In this document: piece by piece, positions 18,351-29,400 of the stretch
How the letters are laid out: each line of letters opens with the position of its first letter
Numbering within the stretch: position 1 is the stretch's first letter
Source of the DNA: Muribaculaceae bacterium
Lineage (GTDB): Bacteria > Bacteroidota > Bacteroidia > Bacteroidales > Muribaculaceae
Assembly: GCA_022508985.1 (NCBI GenBank)
Contig: JAFLUA010000006.1
Location: 1 to 64,000 of the forward strand
DNA length: 64,000 bases
Reading direction: 5' to 3'
Notes under the pieces: generated by a model
What the model was told of the DNA's origin: nothing
Seen by the model: only the letters and a program-made list of their open reading frames with translations
The model's database searches: none
Position numbers and translations under genes: made by a program

Positions 18351-20219
18351 ATGGCAAACGTGCTAAATGTAGAGAATCTTACGAAGAGCTATGGCGACCG
18401 ATTGCTTTTCGGTGATGTGACATTCGGTGTCAACGAGGGCGATAAAATAGGTATTGTTGCCCATAATGGCTCCGGGAAGAGCACTATGCTGAAAATATTG
18501 GCCGGAGCGGAAGGACCCGACAGTGGAAGCGTTGTCTTCTGCAATGGCTTGCGTGTTGGCTATCTTCCGCAAGACCCCGTTTTTGCGGCGGGAGCAACTG
18601 TTATCGAGGCCGCTCTCGATAACGATGACCCCGTGGCTGCAATAGTAAGGCGTTATAGCTATGCTTTAGCGACGGGAAACAGTGTTGAATGTGATGCCGC
18701 CGTACACGACATGGATATGGCTTCGGCATGGGATTATGAAGACCGCCTACGCCAATTGTTGTCGCGTTTTGGGTTTACCGATTTTTCGGCACCGGTCGAA
18801 AAACTCAGTGGTGGGCAGAAAAAACGATTGGCAATAGCACGAGTGGTGATTAGCGCCCCCGATTTCATAATTCTCGATGAGCCGACCAACCACCTCGACA
18901 TAACGACTATCGAATGGCTCGAAAATTATCTGAAACGCTCGCGGGCCACTTTGTTGATGGTTACGCACGACCGCTACTTTCTCGACCGCGTCTGCAATAA
19001 AATTATTGAGTTAGACGACAAATCGATATTTGAGGTTGTCGGAAATTACGATATGTATTTAAGGCGCCGTGCCGAGCGTATTGAAGCGATGGCGGCCGAA
19101 GTTGCACGCCTCAGAAACACTTTGCGAAAAGAGCAGGAGTGGATGAGCCGACAGCCACAGGCACGGGCCGGAAAAGCTAAATTCAGAATAGATAATTTCT
19201 ACGACTTGAAAGAGCGTGCGCGTAATGTACACACCGAGCGTAGTATACGTCTCGACGCCGTGAGCTCGCGCATAGGCTCGAAAATATTTGAAGCCGAAGG
19301 CGTCTGCAAGCGTTTTGGCGATAAAATTATCCTCGATGATTTTACGTATACCTTTGCCCCGGGTGAGAAAGTGGGAATTGTAGGTGTGAATGGTGTGGGA
19401 AAGTCTACATTCATCAAACTTTTGCAGGGTCTCATTCCGGCCGATGCAGGCCATTGGAATGTGGGCGAAACAGTCCGTTTTGGCTATTATAGCCAAGATG
19501 GTATTAGCTTTGATGATAATAAGAAGGTGATAGACGCTATAACAGAGATTGCCGAAGATATTAATCTTGGCGAGGGGCAGCGAGTGGCCCCGATGCAATA
19601 TCTGCAGCGCTTTCTATTTACACCTGCCGACCAGCAAAAATACATTCATACACTCAGTGGAGGTGAGCGCTGTCGCCTTCATCTTGCTACGGTGCTGATG
19701 CGTCAACCCAATTTCCTCATTCTTGACGAACCGACTAACGACCTCGACATCGTAACACTTGGAATATTAGAAGAATATATCGCCGAATTCAAAGGGTGTA
19801 CTATTGTCGTGAGTCACGACCGCTATTTCCTCGACAACATTGTCGACCATCTATTTGTGATGGAAGGTAATGGCGTGATAAAGGATTTCCCGGGTAACTA
19901 TAGCGATTACAGGCTCTTTATCGATGCACAGGCTAAAGAGGAAGCTTCAAAAAATGAGTCTGCAAATAAAACGCAGTCGGTGAGAACGCAGCGCGAGCGC
20001 CCTGTGAAGATGACATTCAAAGAAAGAAAGGAGTTTGAAGAGCTCGAAAAAGAGATTGAGGCGTTGACTGAGGAGAAAAAAGCACTGGAAGAATTTTTCG
20101 CCACGGGAGCAGCAGATAGTGCCGACGAATTTAATGCTAAGTCGCAACGCTATGCTGCCATTGGTGATATACTCGATGAAAAAGAACTGCGATGGTTAGA
20201 ATTATCGGAAAAACTATGA
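18351..20219 (+). CDS. ABC-F family ATPase (Uup-like)
   Basis: Two Walker A / LSGGQ / ILDEPTNHLD sets with ABC-F linker and charged C-terminal extension. Confidence 0.92.
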   Translation: MANVLNVENLTKSYGDRLLFGDVTFGVNEGDKIGIVAHNGSGKSTMLKILAGAEGPDSGSVVFCNGLRVGYLPQDPVFAAGATVIEAALDNDDPVAAIVRRYSYALATGNSVECDAAVHDMDMASAWDYEDRLRQLLSRFGFTDFSAPVEKLSGGQKKRLAIARVVISAPDFIILDEPTNHLDITTIEWLENYLKRSRATLLMVTHDRYFLDRVCNKIIELDDKSIFEVVGNYDMYLRRRAERIEAMAAEVARLRNTLRKEQEWMSRQPQARAGKAKFRIDNFYDLKERARNVHTERSIRLDAVSSRIGSKIFEAEGVCKRFGDKIILDDFTYTFAPGEKVGIVGVNGVGKSTFIKLLQGLIPADAGHWNVGETVRFGYYSQDGISFDDNKKVIDAITEIAEDINLGEGQRVAPMQYLQRFLFTPADQQKYIHTLSGGERCRLHLATVLMRQPNFLILDEPTNDLDIVTLGILEEYIAEFKGCTIVVSHDRYFLDNIVDHLFVMEGNGVIKDFPGNYSDYRLFIDAQAKEEASKNESANKTQSVRTQRERPVKMTFKERKEFEELEKEIEALTEEKKALEEFFATGAADSADEFNAKSQRYAAIGDILDEKELRWLELSEKL

Positions 20220-22441
20220 TTAGACTTGTCGTTTGTTGCGTTTTATTGTCTGTTTCCTTATTATGCAGAGCAGGAGAGCTCCCTGTAGATACGGCTCGAG
20301 CACATAAGTTACGACCATTGGAGGTTCTTGGTGTTAAGCAAAGTGCCGGTGGTGGCGCTACTACCGAAGCCGTGACTCGCATTAGTGGCGCACAGGCCAG
20401 GCGACTTGACCTAAACGCCGCCAAGGGTGTGAGCCTTGTCGCCCCAAATTTCTATATGCCTGAGTATGGCTCTCGTATGACATCTTCGATTTATGTGCGT
20501 GGCCTTGGTGCGCGCATGGATCAGCCTGTGGTAGGACTTAATGTAGATAATATCCCATATCTAAATAAAGATAATTACGACTTCGATATTAGCGATATCG
20601 AGAGCATCGAAGTATTGAAGGGCGCTCAATCGCTGCTTAACGGCCGAAACACGATGGGCGGACAGATTAATGTCAGAACTCTATCGCCATTGACGACTAC
20701 CGGATTGAGGGCTATGGTGGAATATGGCTCGGCAAATACCGCCAATGCATCGCTTTCCTATTATGGCAAACTAAATCCCAAACTTGGAATGAGCCTCTCG
20801 GCTCGTTATCGACATACCGACGGTTTCTTTAGAAATGGATATAATGGAAAAAGACTCGACTGTGAGAATTCCGGCTCTTTGCGGTGGAAGACTGCATGGA
20901 CTCCTTCTTCGCGGCTGTCGTTTACAAATACAGCATTGCTGACCTTAAACCGACAGGGAGGATATCCTTATGCGTCGGTGCAAAGCGGTGAGATTTCTTA
21001 CAATGATTCGTGCGGCTACCGTAGGACTGCCTTTGCCGATGGCCTTACGGTTGCGTACGCAGGTAAGCGCGTCGTTGTCACATCGATAACCTCTGTGCAG
21101 TATCTCGACGACAGCATGACTCTCGACCAAGATTTCCTCCCCCTCGACTATTTTACCCTTACTCAGGCCCGTAAGGAATGGGCCTTCACCGAAGACCTTT
21201 TTACGCGTGGTAGCCGTGGCGCTTATAGCTGGCTCGGCGGTGTCTTTGGCTTTTATCGCAATATCGATATGGATGCCCCGGTAACATTTAAAGACACCGG
21301 CATCAGTGAATTGATAGAGCGGCACCGAAATGATATCAATCCCACTTATCCAATACATTGGGATAGCCGAAATTTTCTGTTGGGCAGTAACTTTGAAATG
21401 AGTTCGCAGGGCGTAGCCTTATACCACGAAAGCGAGTATTCACTCGGTAATTGGCTTTTTGAAGCGGGCTTGCGTCTCGATGTAGAACGAAATACGTTAA
21501 GCTACCGCAGCCACACTTCTACCGGATTCTCAACGGTGCACCTTTTGCCGGATGGTAGCGAAGAGTTTTTTTCGCACCGACAATTAGATATCGACGATAC
21601 CGGAGGGCTCGATCGCACTTTTATCGAGTTGCTACCCAAATTTACGGTGTCGTATCGCTACGAGCCATTAACCCCTTATTTCACATTTTCTAAAGGATAT
21701 AAAGCCGGAGGTTTTAATACACAGATGTTTAGCGATGTGTTGCAACAGCGCATTATGTCGGAAATGGGCTTAAGTTCGCTTTATACGCTCGAAGAAATTG
21801 TGGCATACGACCCGGAGAAGAGTTTTAACTACGAGCTTGGTTTCCATAGCCAACTCTTTGACAGGCGGCTACGTGCCGATGTTGCGCTATTCTTCATAGA
21901 TTGCCGAAATCAGCAACTAACAACCTTCCCTCCGGGACTGGTTACGGGGAGGATAATGACAAATGCCGGCCGAACACGTAGCTTGGGAGCCGAAATGGCA
22001 GTCGCGGCAAACCCCACCGGCGACATTGATATAAATTTGTCGTACGGATACACAAATGCTACTTTCAGACGATATAACGATGGTCGTGCCGATTATCGTG
22101 GTAAACGCGTTCCCTATGCACCGGCCCACACCTTATTCGCCGAGTTTAACTATCGCGCAACACCTATAGCCTTTTACGGTATAACCCCGTCGATATCTTT
22201 GTCGGCCAGATGTGTAGGCGATATATATTGGGATGAAGCCAATACGGTGCGACAGCCGTTTTATTGTTTACCCGATGCGGCTATTACATTATCAGCCGAG
22301 AAGTGGTCGTTGCGATTATGGGGCAAAAACCTAACCGGAACGAAATACGACACATTCTATTTCGTGTCGATTGGAAATGCTTTTGTACAGCACGGACAGC
22401 CGCGCCGTTTTGGTGCTACTTTGCGCTTTAACATCAATTGA
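20216..22441 (+). CDS. TonB-dependent receptor
   Basis: Start refined to ATG 20216 (ATGA overlap). Signal peptide MIRLVVCCVLLSVSLLCRA; plug SSIYVRGLGARMDQPVVGLNVDNIPYLNKDNYDFDISDIESIEVLKGAQSLLNGRNTMGGQINV; C-terminal beta-barrel. Confidence 0.9.
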   Translation: MIRLVVCCVLLSVSLLCRAGELPVDTARAHKLRPLEVLGVKQSAGGGATTEAVTRISGAQARRLDLNAAKGVSLVAPNFYMPEYGSRMTSSIYVRGLGARMDQPVVGLNVDNIPYLNKDNYDFDISDIESIEVLKGAQSLLNGRNTMGGQINVRTLSPLTTTGLRAMVEYGSANTANASLSYYGKLNPKLGMSLSARYRHTDGFFRNGYNGKRLDCENSGSLRWKTAWTPSSRLSFTNTALLTLNRQGGYPYASVQSGEISYNDSCGYRRTAFADGLTVAYAGKRVVVTSITSVQYLDDSMTLDQDFLPLDYFTLTQARKEWAFTEDLFTRGSRGAYSWLGGVFGFYRNIDMDAPVTFKDTGISELIERHRNDINPTYPIHWDSRNFLLGSNFEMSSQGVALYHESEYSLGNWLFEAGLRLDVERNTLSYRSHTSTGFSTVHLLPDGSEEFFSHRQLDIDDTGGLDRTFIELLPKFTVSYRYEPLTPYFTFSKGYKAGGFNTQMFSDVLQQRIMSEMGLSSLYTLEEIVAYDPEKSFNYELGFHSQLFDRRLRADVALFFIDCRNQQLTTFPPGLVTGRIMTNAGRTRSLGAEMAVAANPTGDIDINLSYGYTNATFRRYNDGRADYRGKRVPYAPAHTLFAEFNYRATPIAFYGITPSISLSARCVGDIYWDEANTVRQPFYCLPDAAITLSAEKWSLRLWGKNLTGTKYDTFYFVSIGNAFVQHGQPRRFGATLRFNIN

Positions 22442-22472
22442 AGAAATAACACACCAATGCCGGCCAATGCTA

Positions 22473-22503
22473 TTGTAGCCCTCGTGAAAATTTAGTAACT
22501 TTG
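22473..22503 (+). promoter_or_regulatory. Bacteroidetes-type promoter (-33 TTG, -7 TAACTTTG)
   Basis: TTG 22473-22475, 20-nt spacer, TAACTTTG 22496-22503; ATG at 22510. Confidence 0.6.
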
Positions 22504-22509
22504 CCAAGT

Positions 22510-23475
22510 ATGGAATTTACGCTCGATTATCTGTCGGGTCTTGTTGAAGACTCAATAAATCAAATAAGATATCCCGAAGTAGCTCAGGGCCTTTATGCGC
22601 CTATACGGTATACAATGGGCTCAGGCGGAAAGAGATTGAGGCCGGCGCTATGCCTTGCTGCTTATTCGGCAGTAACACATGAGAGCCCTCTCGATGTGTT
22701 AAACCAGGCATTAGCCATTGAGATGTTTCACAACTTTACATTGCTCCACGATGATGTGATGGACAATGCCGATGTGCGTCGCGGAAAACCCACAGTACAT
22801 CGTCGCTGGGGAGCTAATGCTGCTATATTGTCGGGCGATGCCATGCTCACTCTGGCGGTAATGTTGTTGGCACAAGGAGCCGATAACAAGTTGCCGCAAT
22901 TTAGTGAATTATTCAACCGCACGGCAATGGAAGTATATCAGGGTCAACAGCTTGATATGGAATTTGAAGAGCGTAGCGACGTCACTGTTGATGAATATCT
23001 CGAGATGATACGGCTGAAAACATCGGTTCTCCTTGGTTGTGCTTGCCAATTGGGAGCGATGGCGGCCGATGCCAATGACAATGATTGCCGTAAATTTTAC
23101 GACTATGGCATAGCACTTGGCTTGGCTTTTCAGCTGCGCGATGATTGGTTGGATACTTTCGGCGACCCCGTTATCTTTGGAAAAGAGATAGGTGGCGACA
23201 TTGTAAACAACAAAAAAACGTGGCTTTTGATACAAGGTTTAGCCGAGGCTCGCGATGAATTGTTGCCACTGCTTGAAGCGCATCTTGATGCCTCCGATAA
23301 GGTTGAGGCAGTCACTGAGATATACCGTAGGCTCAACCTCGATGCACGATGCAACGACTTGGTAAAACACTACACAACAGAGGCCATAAGAGCACTCGAC
23401 GGTTTGTGTCTCGATGCCGAAGCACACTCTTTCTTCTGCGACCTTGCGCTAAAAGCTTCTACAAGAAACCATTGA
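22510..23475 (+). CDS. Polyprenyl diphosphate synthase
   Basis: LLHDDVMDNADVRRGKPTVH and FQLRDDWLDTFGD (FARM and SARM). Start refined to ATG 22510. Confidence 0.92.
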   Translation: MEFTLDYLSGLVEDSINQIRYPEVAQGLYAPIRYTMGSGGKRLRPALCLAAYSAVTHESPLDVLNQALAIEMFHNFTLLHDDVMDNADVRRGKPTVHRRWGANAAILSGDAMLTLAVMLLAQGADNKLPQFSELFNRTAMEVYQGQQLDMEFEERSDVTVDEYLEMIRLKTSVLLGCACQLGAMAADANDNDCRKFYDYGIALGLAFQLRDDWLDTFGDPVIFGKEIGGDIVNNKKTWLLIQGLAEARDELLPLLEAHLDASDKVEAVTEIYRRLNLDARCNDLVKHYTTEAIRALDGLCLDAEAHSFFCDLALKASTRNH

Positions 23476-23476
23476 A

Positions 23477-24256
23477 ATGATAGACACGCACACACATCTA
23501 TACATGCCTGAATATGCCGACGGACTTGACGGCATAGCAGGTCAGGTTGCGGCCGTTGATAGGGCCCTTGCCCTTGGTGTCGAAATGATGATATTGCCTA
23601 ATGTCGACCGCAGCAGCATTGAACCTATGAAGGCATTGCATAGCGAGCGTTGCGACAGCACGGCTATTTGCATAGGTCTACACCCCACCGAGGTTAAAGA
23701 CAACTGGCGGGAAGAAGTAGACGAAATGTTATATAACTTGCGTAGCGCTAAGGAATATACGGCGGTAGGCGAGATTGGCCTCGACTTGTATTGGGATAAG
23801 CAATACGAGAACGAGCAGATGCAGGCTTTCGAAGTTCAACTTGCCGCGGCCGAAGAACTCGGCTTCCCGGTGATTATACATTGCCGCGAGGCTTTGCCTC
23901 AGACTCTCGAGGTGCTGCAAGGACATAAAAGTGTTGAGGCTGTGTTTCATAGTTTTGGCGGCACCGACGACGCTGTCGACATGGTGCGTCGATGTGGCGA
24001 CTATTACTTTGGCATAAATGGTATCGTTACTTTTAAGAATTCAAAATTGCGATATACTTTGCCGCAGATCGGTCTCGATCGTATATTGACAGAGACCGAT
24101 GCGCCCTTTCTTGCTCCTACCCCTCATCGGGGCCGGCGTAATGAGAGTGCTTATCTGCCCCTAATTGTCGACTCTATATCAGATGCTCTGTCGTTAACGC
24201 CCAATGAAGTAGATATTGCCACGACTGTCAATGCAAAAAAATTATTCAAACTTTAA
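23477..24256 (+). CDS. TatD family hydrolase
   Basis: [36 protein letters not shown]. Confidence 0.93.
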   Translation: MIDTHTHLYMPEYADGLDGIAGQVAAVDRALALGVEMMILPNVDRSSIEPMKALHSERCDSTAICIGLHPTEVKDNWREEVDEMLYNLRSAKEYTAVGEIGLDLYWDKQYENEQMQAFEVQLAAAEELGFPVIIHCREALPQTLEVLQGHKSVEAVFHSFGGTDDAVDMVRRCGDYYFGINGIVTFKNSKLRYTLPQIGLDRILTETDAPFLAPTPHRGRRNESAYLPLIVDSISDALSLTPNEVDIATTVNAKKLFKL

Positions 24257-24272
24257 TTATATACTCTCAAAA

Positions 24273-25463
24273 ATGACAAAAATCGGTTCTGTAATGACCC
24301 CTGTTGGCCGTAAAGCAATGCTGCTTGGTAGCGGTGAACTCGGAAAAGAAGTGGCTATTGAGCTGCAACGCCTTGGCGTAGAAGTTATAGCCTGCGACAA
24401 ATATGCCAATGCGCCGGCAATGCAGGTTGCACATCGGTCGTACGTTTTTAATATGCTCGACGGTGCACGTCTTCGCGAAATTGTGGAGCTCGAAAAGCCC
24501 GACCATATAATACCGGAAATTGAGGCCATAGCCACACCGATGCTCGTAGAGCTTGAAAAAGAAGGTTATAATGTAACGCCGACAGCTCGCGCTGCATTGT
24601 TGACGATGAACCGTGAGGGTATACGTCGTCTGGCTGCAGAAGAGCTTGGGCTACCCACTTCGCCTTATCATTTCGCCTCGACTTATGAGGAGTTTAAGGC
24701 TGCCGTAGAGCAAATAGGGCTTCCTGTTGTTGTTAAGCCTGTGATGAGTTCGTCGGGCCACGGACAATCAACAGTAAAGACCCCCGACCAAATAGATAAA
24801 GCATGGCAAGAGGCACAAGAAGGCGGCCGCGCCGGTGCCGGACGTGTTATCGTTGAAGGTTTTGTCGATTTTGATTACGAAATAACGCTACTTACCATAA
24901 GAAGTGTTTCTGGTACAGTGTTTTGCGCACCGGTAGGGCATATACAGATCGATGGCGATTATCGCTATTCGTGGCAACCGCAACCAATGAGCGATGCCGC
25001 CCTTGCTGAGGCACAAGCCGTGGCAGCGGCTGTTACGGGAGCTCTTGGAGGATATGGTATATTTGGTGTAGAACTCTTCGTTAAAGGCGATAAAGTTATT
25101 TTCAGCGAAGTGTCGCCACGACCGCACGATACTGGAATGGTAACGATGATATCGCAAGACTTGAGCGAATTTGCGCTACATGCTCGTGCTTTGTTGGGCC
25201 TGCCTGTGCCTGCAGTCCGATTCTTTGGTCCTTCAGCGTCGAGAGCCGTCGTCGTAGAAGGCGACACTGATAAAGTTGTATTCGATAATCTTGAGTCGGT
25301 ACTATCAGAGCCCGGTGTGCAGATGCGCATCTTCGGCAAACCCGAAGTGAGAGGTCATCGACGCATGGCAGTTATCTTGGCTACTGATGAAACAGTGGAG
25401 AAAGCTCGCGAAAAAGCTGAACGAGCATATCAAGCGCTTAAGGTTGAAGCACTTTCTCGATAA
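24273..25463 (+). CDS. purT: Formate-dependent phosphoribosylglycinamide formyltransferase
   Basis: [49 protein letters not shown] plus ATP-grasp core. Start refined from 24216. Confidence 0.94.
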   Translation: MTKIGSVMTPVGRKAMLLGSGELGKEVAIELQRLGVEVIACDKYANAPAMQVAHRSYVFNMLDGARLREIVELEKPDHIIPEIEAIATPMLVELEKEGYNVTPTARAALLTMNREGIRRLAAEELGLPTSPYHFASTYEEFKAAVEQIGLPVVVKPVMSSSGHGQSTVKTPDQIDKAWQEAQEGGRAGAGRVIVEGFVDFDYEITLLTIRSVSGTVFCAPVGHIQIDGDYRYSWQPQPMSDAALAEAQAVAAAVTGALGGYGIFGVELFVKGDKVIFSEVSPRPHDTGMVTMISQDLSEFALHARALLGLPVPAVRFFGPSASRAVVVEGDTDKVVFDNLESVLSEPGVQMRIFGKPEVRGHRRMAVILATDETVEKAREKAERAYQALKVEALSR

Positions 25464-25483
25464 ATTCCCTGGCAATATAATAA

Positions 25484-25516
25484 ACGAGAGGACGCTACGC
25501 TGGCGCCCTCTTGTTG
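25484..25516. terminator. Probable terminator between purT and the kinase gene
   Basis: GAGAGGACGC-tacgctg-GCGCCCTCTT imperfect hairpin followed by T-rich sequence. Confidence 0.6.
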
Positions 25517-25550
25517 TATAGTATAAAGTTATAATGTGGAGCTGCAAATA

Positions 25551-26387
25551 TCACTCATCGGCATGGAACTTGATGAGGCCTGGCATCGAATAACGCTCTA
25601 TTTTGGCTATCTCGACACCAAAGTCGGCGGCAGCGCGTAGCAGTATGTCTTTATACAGGACGCATACCGAGCCTACCAGGCATAAAGGATGCTCACGATA
25701 GGCGTAGGCGGTGATGTTGCGCATGAAGAAAGTCATAAACGCTGAGTAGACAAGCTGCTGACAATAAGCGTTATCTATATGCTCTGAAAGGAACGTAGAA
25801 TAGCGCGACAGGGTGTGCGATGGCAGTGAGTTGGTGTAAATTTGATCAAGAAGAGCGTTTGGTGTCACGCTGAATTTTTTGAAAAATTCCTCGGTAAGGT
25901 CTTCGGGAGCAACACCTTTGAGCATATCGGATAGCATCTTCTTTCCAAGATATGCCGCCGAGCCCTCGTCGCCAAGGATGTAGCCGAGCGGCAATACGGC
26001 TTTTACTATTTCGCGTCCATTGTATAAACACGAGTTAGACCCCGTGCCTAAAATACAGGCCAGGCCGGGCTCTCTTACCAAGAGGCCTCGTGCCGCCCCG
26101 AGGATGTCGCTTTCAACTGTTACGGGAGTCTTGAATTGCGCTACTAACGACGACTCCATCGCTTTGCATTTATCTTTGCTGGCACAGCCGGCACCATAAA
26201 AATAGATATGTTCCCAGCGACGACGAAAGAACACGTCGGGTAATTCGAGTCTGATACTATGTGATATCTCGCGTCGCGATTGGAAGAAAGGGTTAAGACC
26301 GGTCGTGAAGGCATGTTCGACGATGTCGTGTCCGTCGACTAAAGCCCATTCGGTGCGTGTGCTGCTACTATCGGCAATAATTTTCAT
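25551..26387 (-). CDS. BadF/BadG-type ATPase family (N-acetylglucosamine kinase-like)
   Basis: MKIIADSSSTRTEWALVD, ACILGTGSNSCLYNG, LGYILGDEGSAAYLGK. Confidence 0.88.
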   Translation of the reverse strand: MKIIADSSSTRTEWALVDGHDIVEHAFTTGLNPFFQSRREISHSIRLELPDVFFRRRWEHIYFYGAGCASKDKCKAMESSLVAQFKTPVTVESDILGAARGLLVREPGLACILGTGSNSCLYNGREIVKAVLPLGYILGDEGSAAYLGKKMLSDMLKGVAPEDLTEEFFKKFSVTPNALLDQIYTNSLPSHTLSRYSTFLSEHIDNAYCQQLVYSAFMTFFMRNITAYAYREHPLCLVGSVCVLYKDILLRAAADFGVEIAKIERYSMPGLIKFHADE

Positions 26388-26412
26388 CGGATGGGTGGTA
26401 GTGATATATAGG

Positions 26413-29400
26413 TTATTTTTTATCTATTTCTTTTAGCAATTCGTCGACGGCGGCGCGTAGTTGTTGGTCGACGCCTTTAACTATCATTTCAGGTGCATTA
26501 GCTATTTTAATATCGGGCTCAAGTTGTTGATTTTCAAGGAAAGAGCCATTGGCCAAGCGATAGCCTACTACGGGTATGCCATAGACGAGTGTCGGGTCTT
26601 GCAGTGTGACCCAATTGACCGAAGTCATCGTTCCGGCAACGGGCATACCAACAAGTTTGCCAAGGCCGCGATTGCTATATACCCATGGCGTGCCGTGTGC
26701 ATTAGAGTAGCAGGCTTCGCTCATGAGCATAATCGACGGCTTGTTCCAGCGGCGTGACGGCATATCGCATGTTGCCTCTCCACGTATTTCTTGCGTGAAA
26801 TACTTTTTGCCGCTAAGCAACACTTCAATATCTTCGTGGAGGCGGCCTCCGCCGTTCCAACGGATGTCGATGACCACGCCTTCGCGGTCGTTATATTGGC
26901 CAAGCAGTTTGGAGTATGCTTTGCGGAATGAATCGTCGTCCATCGAAGAGAGGTGAACATAGCCCAAGCGACCGTTGGAAAGAACTTCTACATCATGTTC
27001 GCGCTGTTTCACCCAACGCTCGTAGAGCAGCGAGTTTTGAGCGCCTGAAGAAATAGGCCTAACAACCACGTCGCGGCTTGTGCCATCGACATCTTTGATG
27101 GTGACGAGAGTGCGTACTCCGGCCGCGTCGGTGAGCAGACGGTCGACAGGCATCTCGAAGCTAACGTCTTCGCCGTTTATCTTTTCAATAACGGCTCCGG
27201 GCGCGATGGCCGGGCTTATCTGAGCCAATGGACCTTTTGCGAGGACTTCGGCTATGAGGGCTCCCTTGCCGGTATAAGTCAAGTCGTATAGCACGCCCAA
27301 TGAGGCTGTGCGATCGGGGGCTGACACATCGCTCGAGCCACCATAGCGGCCTCCGGTATGGCTAACGTTTAGCTCGCCAAGCCACTCGCTGAGGAGCTCG
27401 GCAAAGTCGTAGTTGTTGTTGATGTGGGGGAGGAATTTGCGATAATCGGCGCTCATTGAGGCCCAATCGACACCATGCATGTCGGCGGTATAAAAACGCT
27501 CACGCTCTTCGCGCTCAACGTTGTCGAACATATAAGCACGCTCTGCAGCAGGGTCGAGAGTCTTCTGTGCGCGATAGCTTATGGGTTTAACCTTTGAGCC
27601 AAAAGTGTTTAGCGATGAGCCAAAGAGAAACATATTCTTGCCGTCGGGTGTGATGTCAAATCGAGCCGAGGCGTCGGAGTGCTTGCGCTCCATTGAGAGG
27701 TCGCCTTCTTCGAGGTCGAGTTTCCAAATGAAGGCACCTTCATCGGCTGACGAGATGAAATAGAGCGTTTTGCCATCTTTATCAACAATTGCATCATTGA
27801 GGTCGGTCGACATCGGTGTTATGCGCATCTGGCGGTCGCTAAGACCCTCAAGTTCAACTACTATATTCTTTTCTTCTTTTGCGTCTTTGTCGGCTTTTTT
27901 GTCGTCCTTATCGGCTTTTTTCGCTTTCTTTTCGCTGTCAAGTTTTTTGTCGAGGATTTCTTGTTCTTCTTTGTTCAAGCGGAACCGGTCGTAAGCTTCA
28001 CGATTTAGAAATACGAAGTAAACGTCCATTTGCGAGCCCCATGAGGCATGGTTGCGCATGCCGGCACGTTCGCTCATAAATGCGATAGCGTTGCCGTCCA
28101 TTATCCAACGCGGATTTTCATCGAAATACCCGCTATTGGTGATATTGGTGAGGCTGGCATCGTCAACGTTGATGATAGCAATATCGGTATAAGGGTCGTG
28201 CTTGCGGTCGACAATTTCAAGCGCTATCCATTTAGAATCGGGCGACCAACGGTAGTTGAAACCTCCCGTGCGGTGACGGAAAGTAGAGCCATCGGTTAGC
28301 TGTGTCACCTTCTTGGAGTCGAGGTCCATAACACACAGTTTATTGCGGTCGAGGATAAAACCGAGTTTTTTGCCGTCGGGCGAAACTTCGGGCACCGTGC
28401 GCTCGTGTTTGTCTGCTTTGAAGACGGGCTCTTCCGATATTACGGTGGCATGTGCGAAGTCGGGTTCGTCGGCCGATTTTTTGAAAGTGGCACGATAGAT
28501 GTTATAACGTCCGTCGCGCTCCGATTCATAGTAAAGGGTGCTGTCATTACCCCAAACGACATCTCTCTCAGCCTCGGCTGTATTTGAAATTTGCTTAGTA
28601 GTGGCATATTCGACAGATGTTACGTAGACGTCGCCACGATATGTGAAAGCTACCTGTTTGCCGTCGGGCGATGCTGTAGCACCTTTTGCGCCGCGAGTAG
28701 CTGTCAACTTTTCTATTTCATCGGGGAAGTCGGCGTTGATAGAGATGTTAACTTTTACGGGTTTGGCCTCTGCGTTAGCCATAGTGTATATTTCACCATC
28801 GTAGGTAAAAGCTAAAGTGCCATTGTTGGCGCGGCTCAAGAAACGTACGGGGTGCTTCTTAAAGCCGGTTAGAGCCTTGGCCTGTGAGGGGTCGGCCTTC
28901 GGTGCGCGGTATACGTTAAGCGATTTTTGAGGTGCACGTTCACTGATGAAATACAGATAGTCGCCGGCATCGATAGGGTCAAGGTCTTCGCCGGGAGTAT
29001 TAATAAGTTGTTCGTGGGTCCCGTTTTCGGGCGTGTAACGCCATATATCGCGTGTTACCGACGATGTGTGGTGCTTGCGCCAAGTGTCTTCAAAGCCCTT
29101 TACGTCTTGATATACAAAACTTTTTCCATCCGGGGCCCAAGAGATAGCCCTTGCGGGGGTGGCTATCAATTGTGTAGGAGCTCCTCCGGTTACAGGCACA
29201 GAGTATACCTCGGTCATTCTCCCCGACGGGAACAGGGCACTCTCAGCCGGGTCTTGTATTGCAGCAGAGAACAACAACGATTTACCGTCGGGTGTAAAAG
29301 CTTCCGGTATTTCGGACGTGGAGTTGAACGTCAGTCGTTTCCATTGCGACGATTTGCCATCGGCATTTACGAGAAAAATATCGAAATTGCCATAGCGGTC

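Noticed and set aside
19059-19598. 179-aa ORF antisense to ABC-F gene
   Set aside because: Shadow of a conserved ABC-F coding sequence; no domain signature.
20216-22441. SusC-like nutrient porin / new PUL
   Set aside because: No SusD-like gene follows and no N-terminal carboxypeptidase-regulatory-like domain; better described as a generic TonB-dependent receptor.
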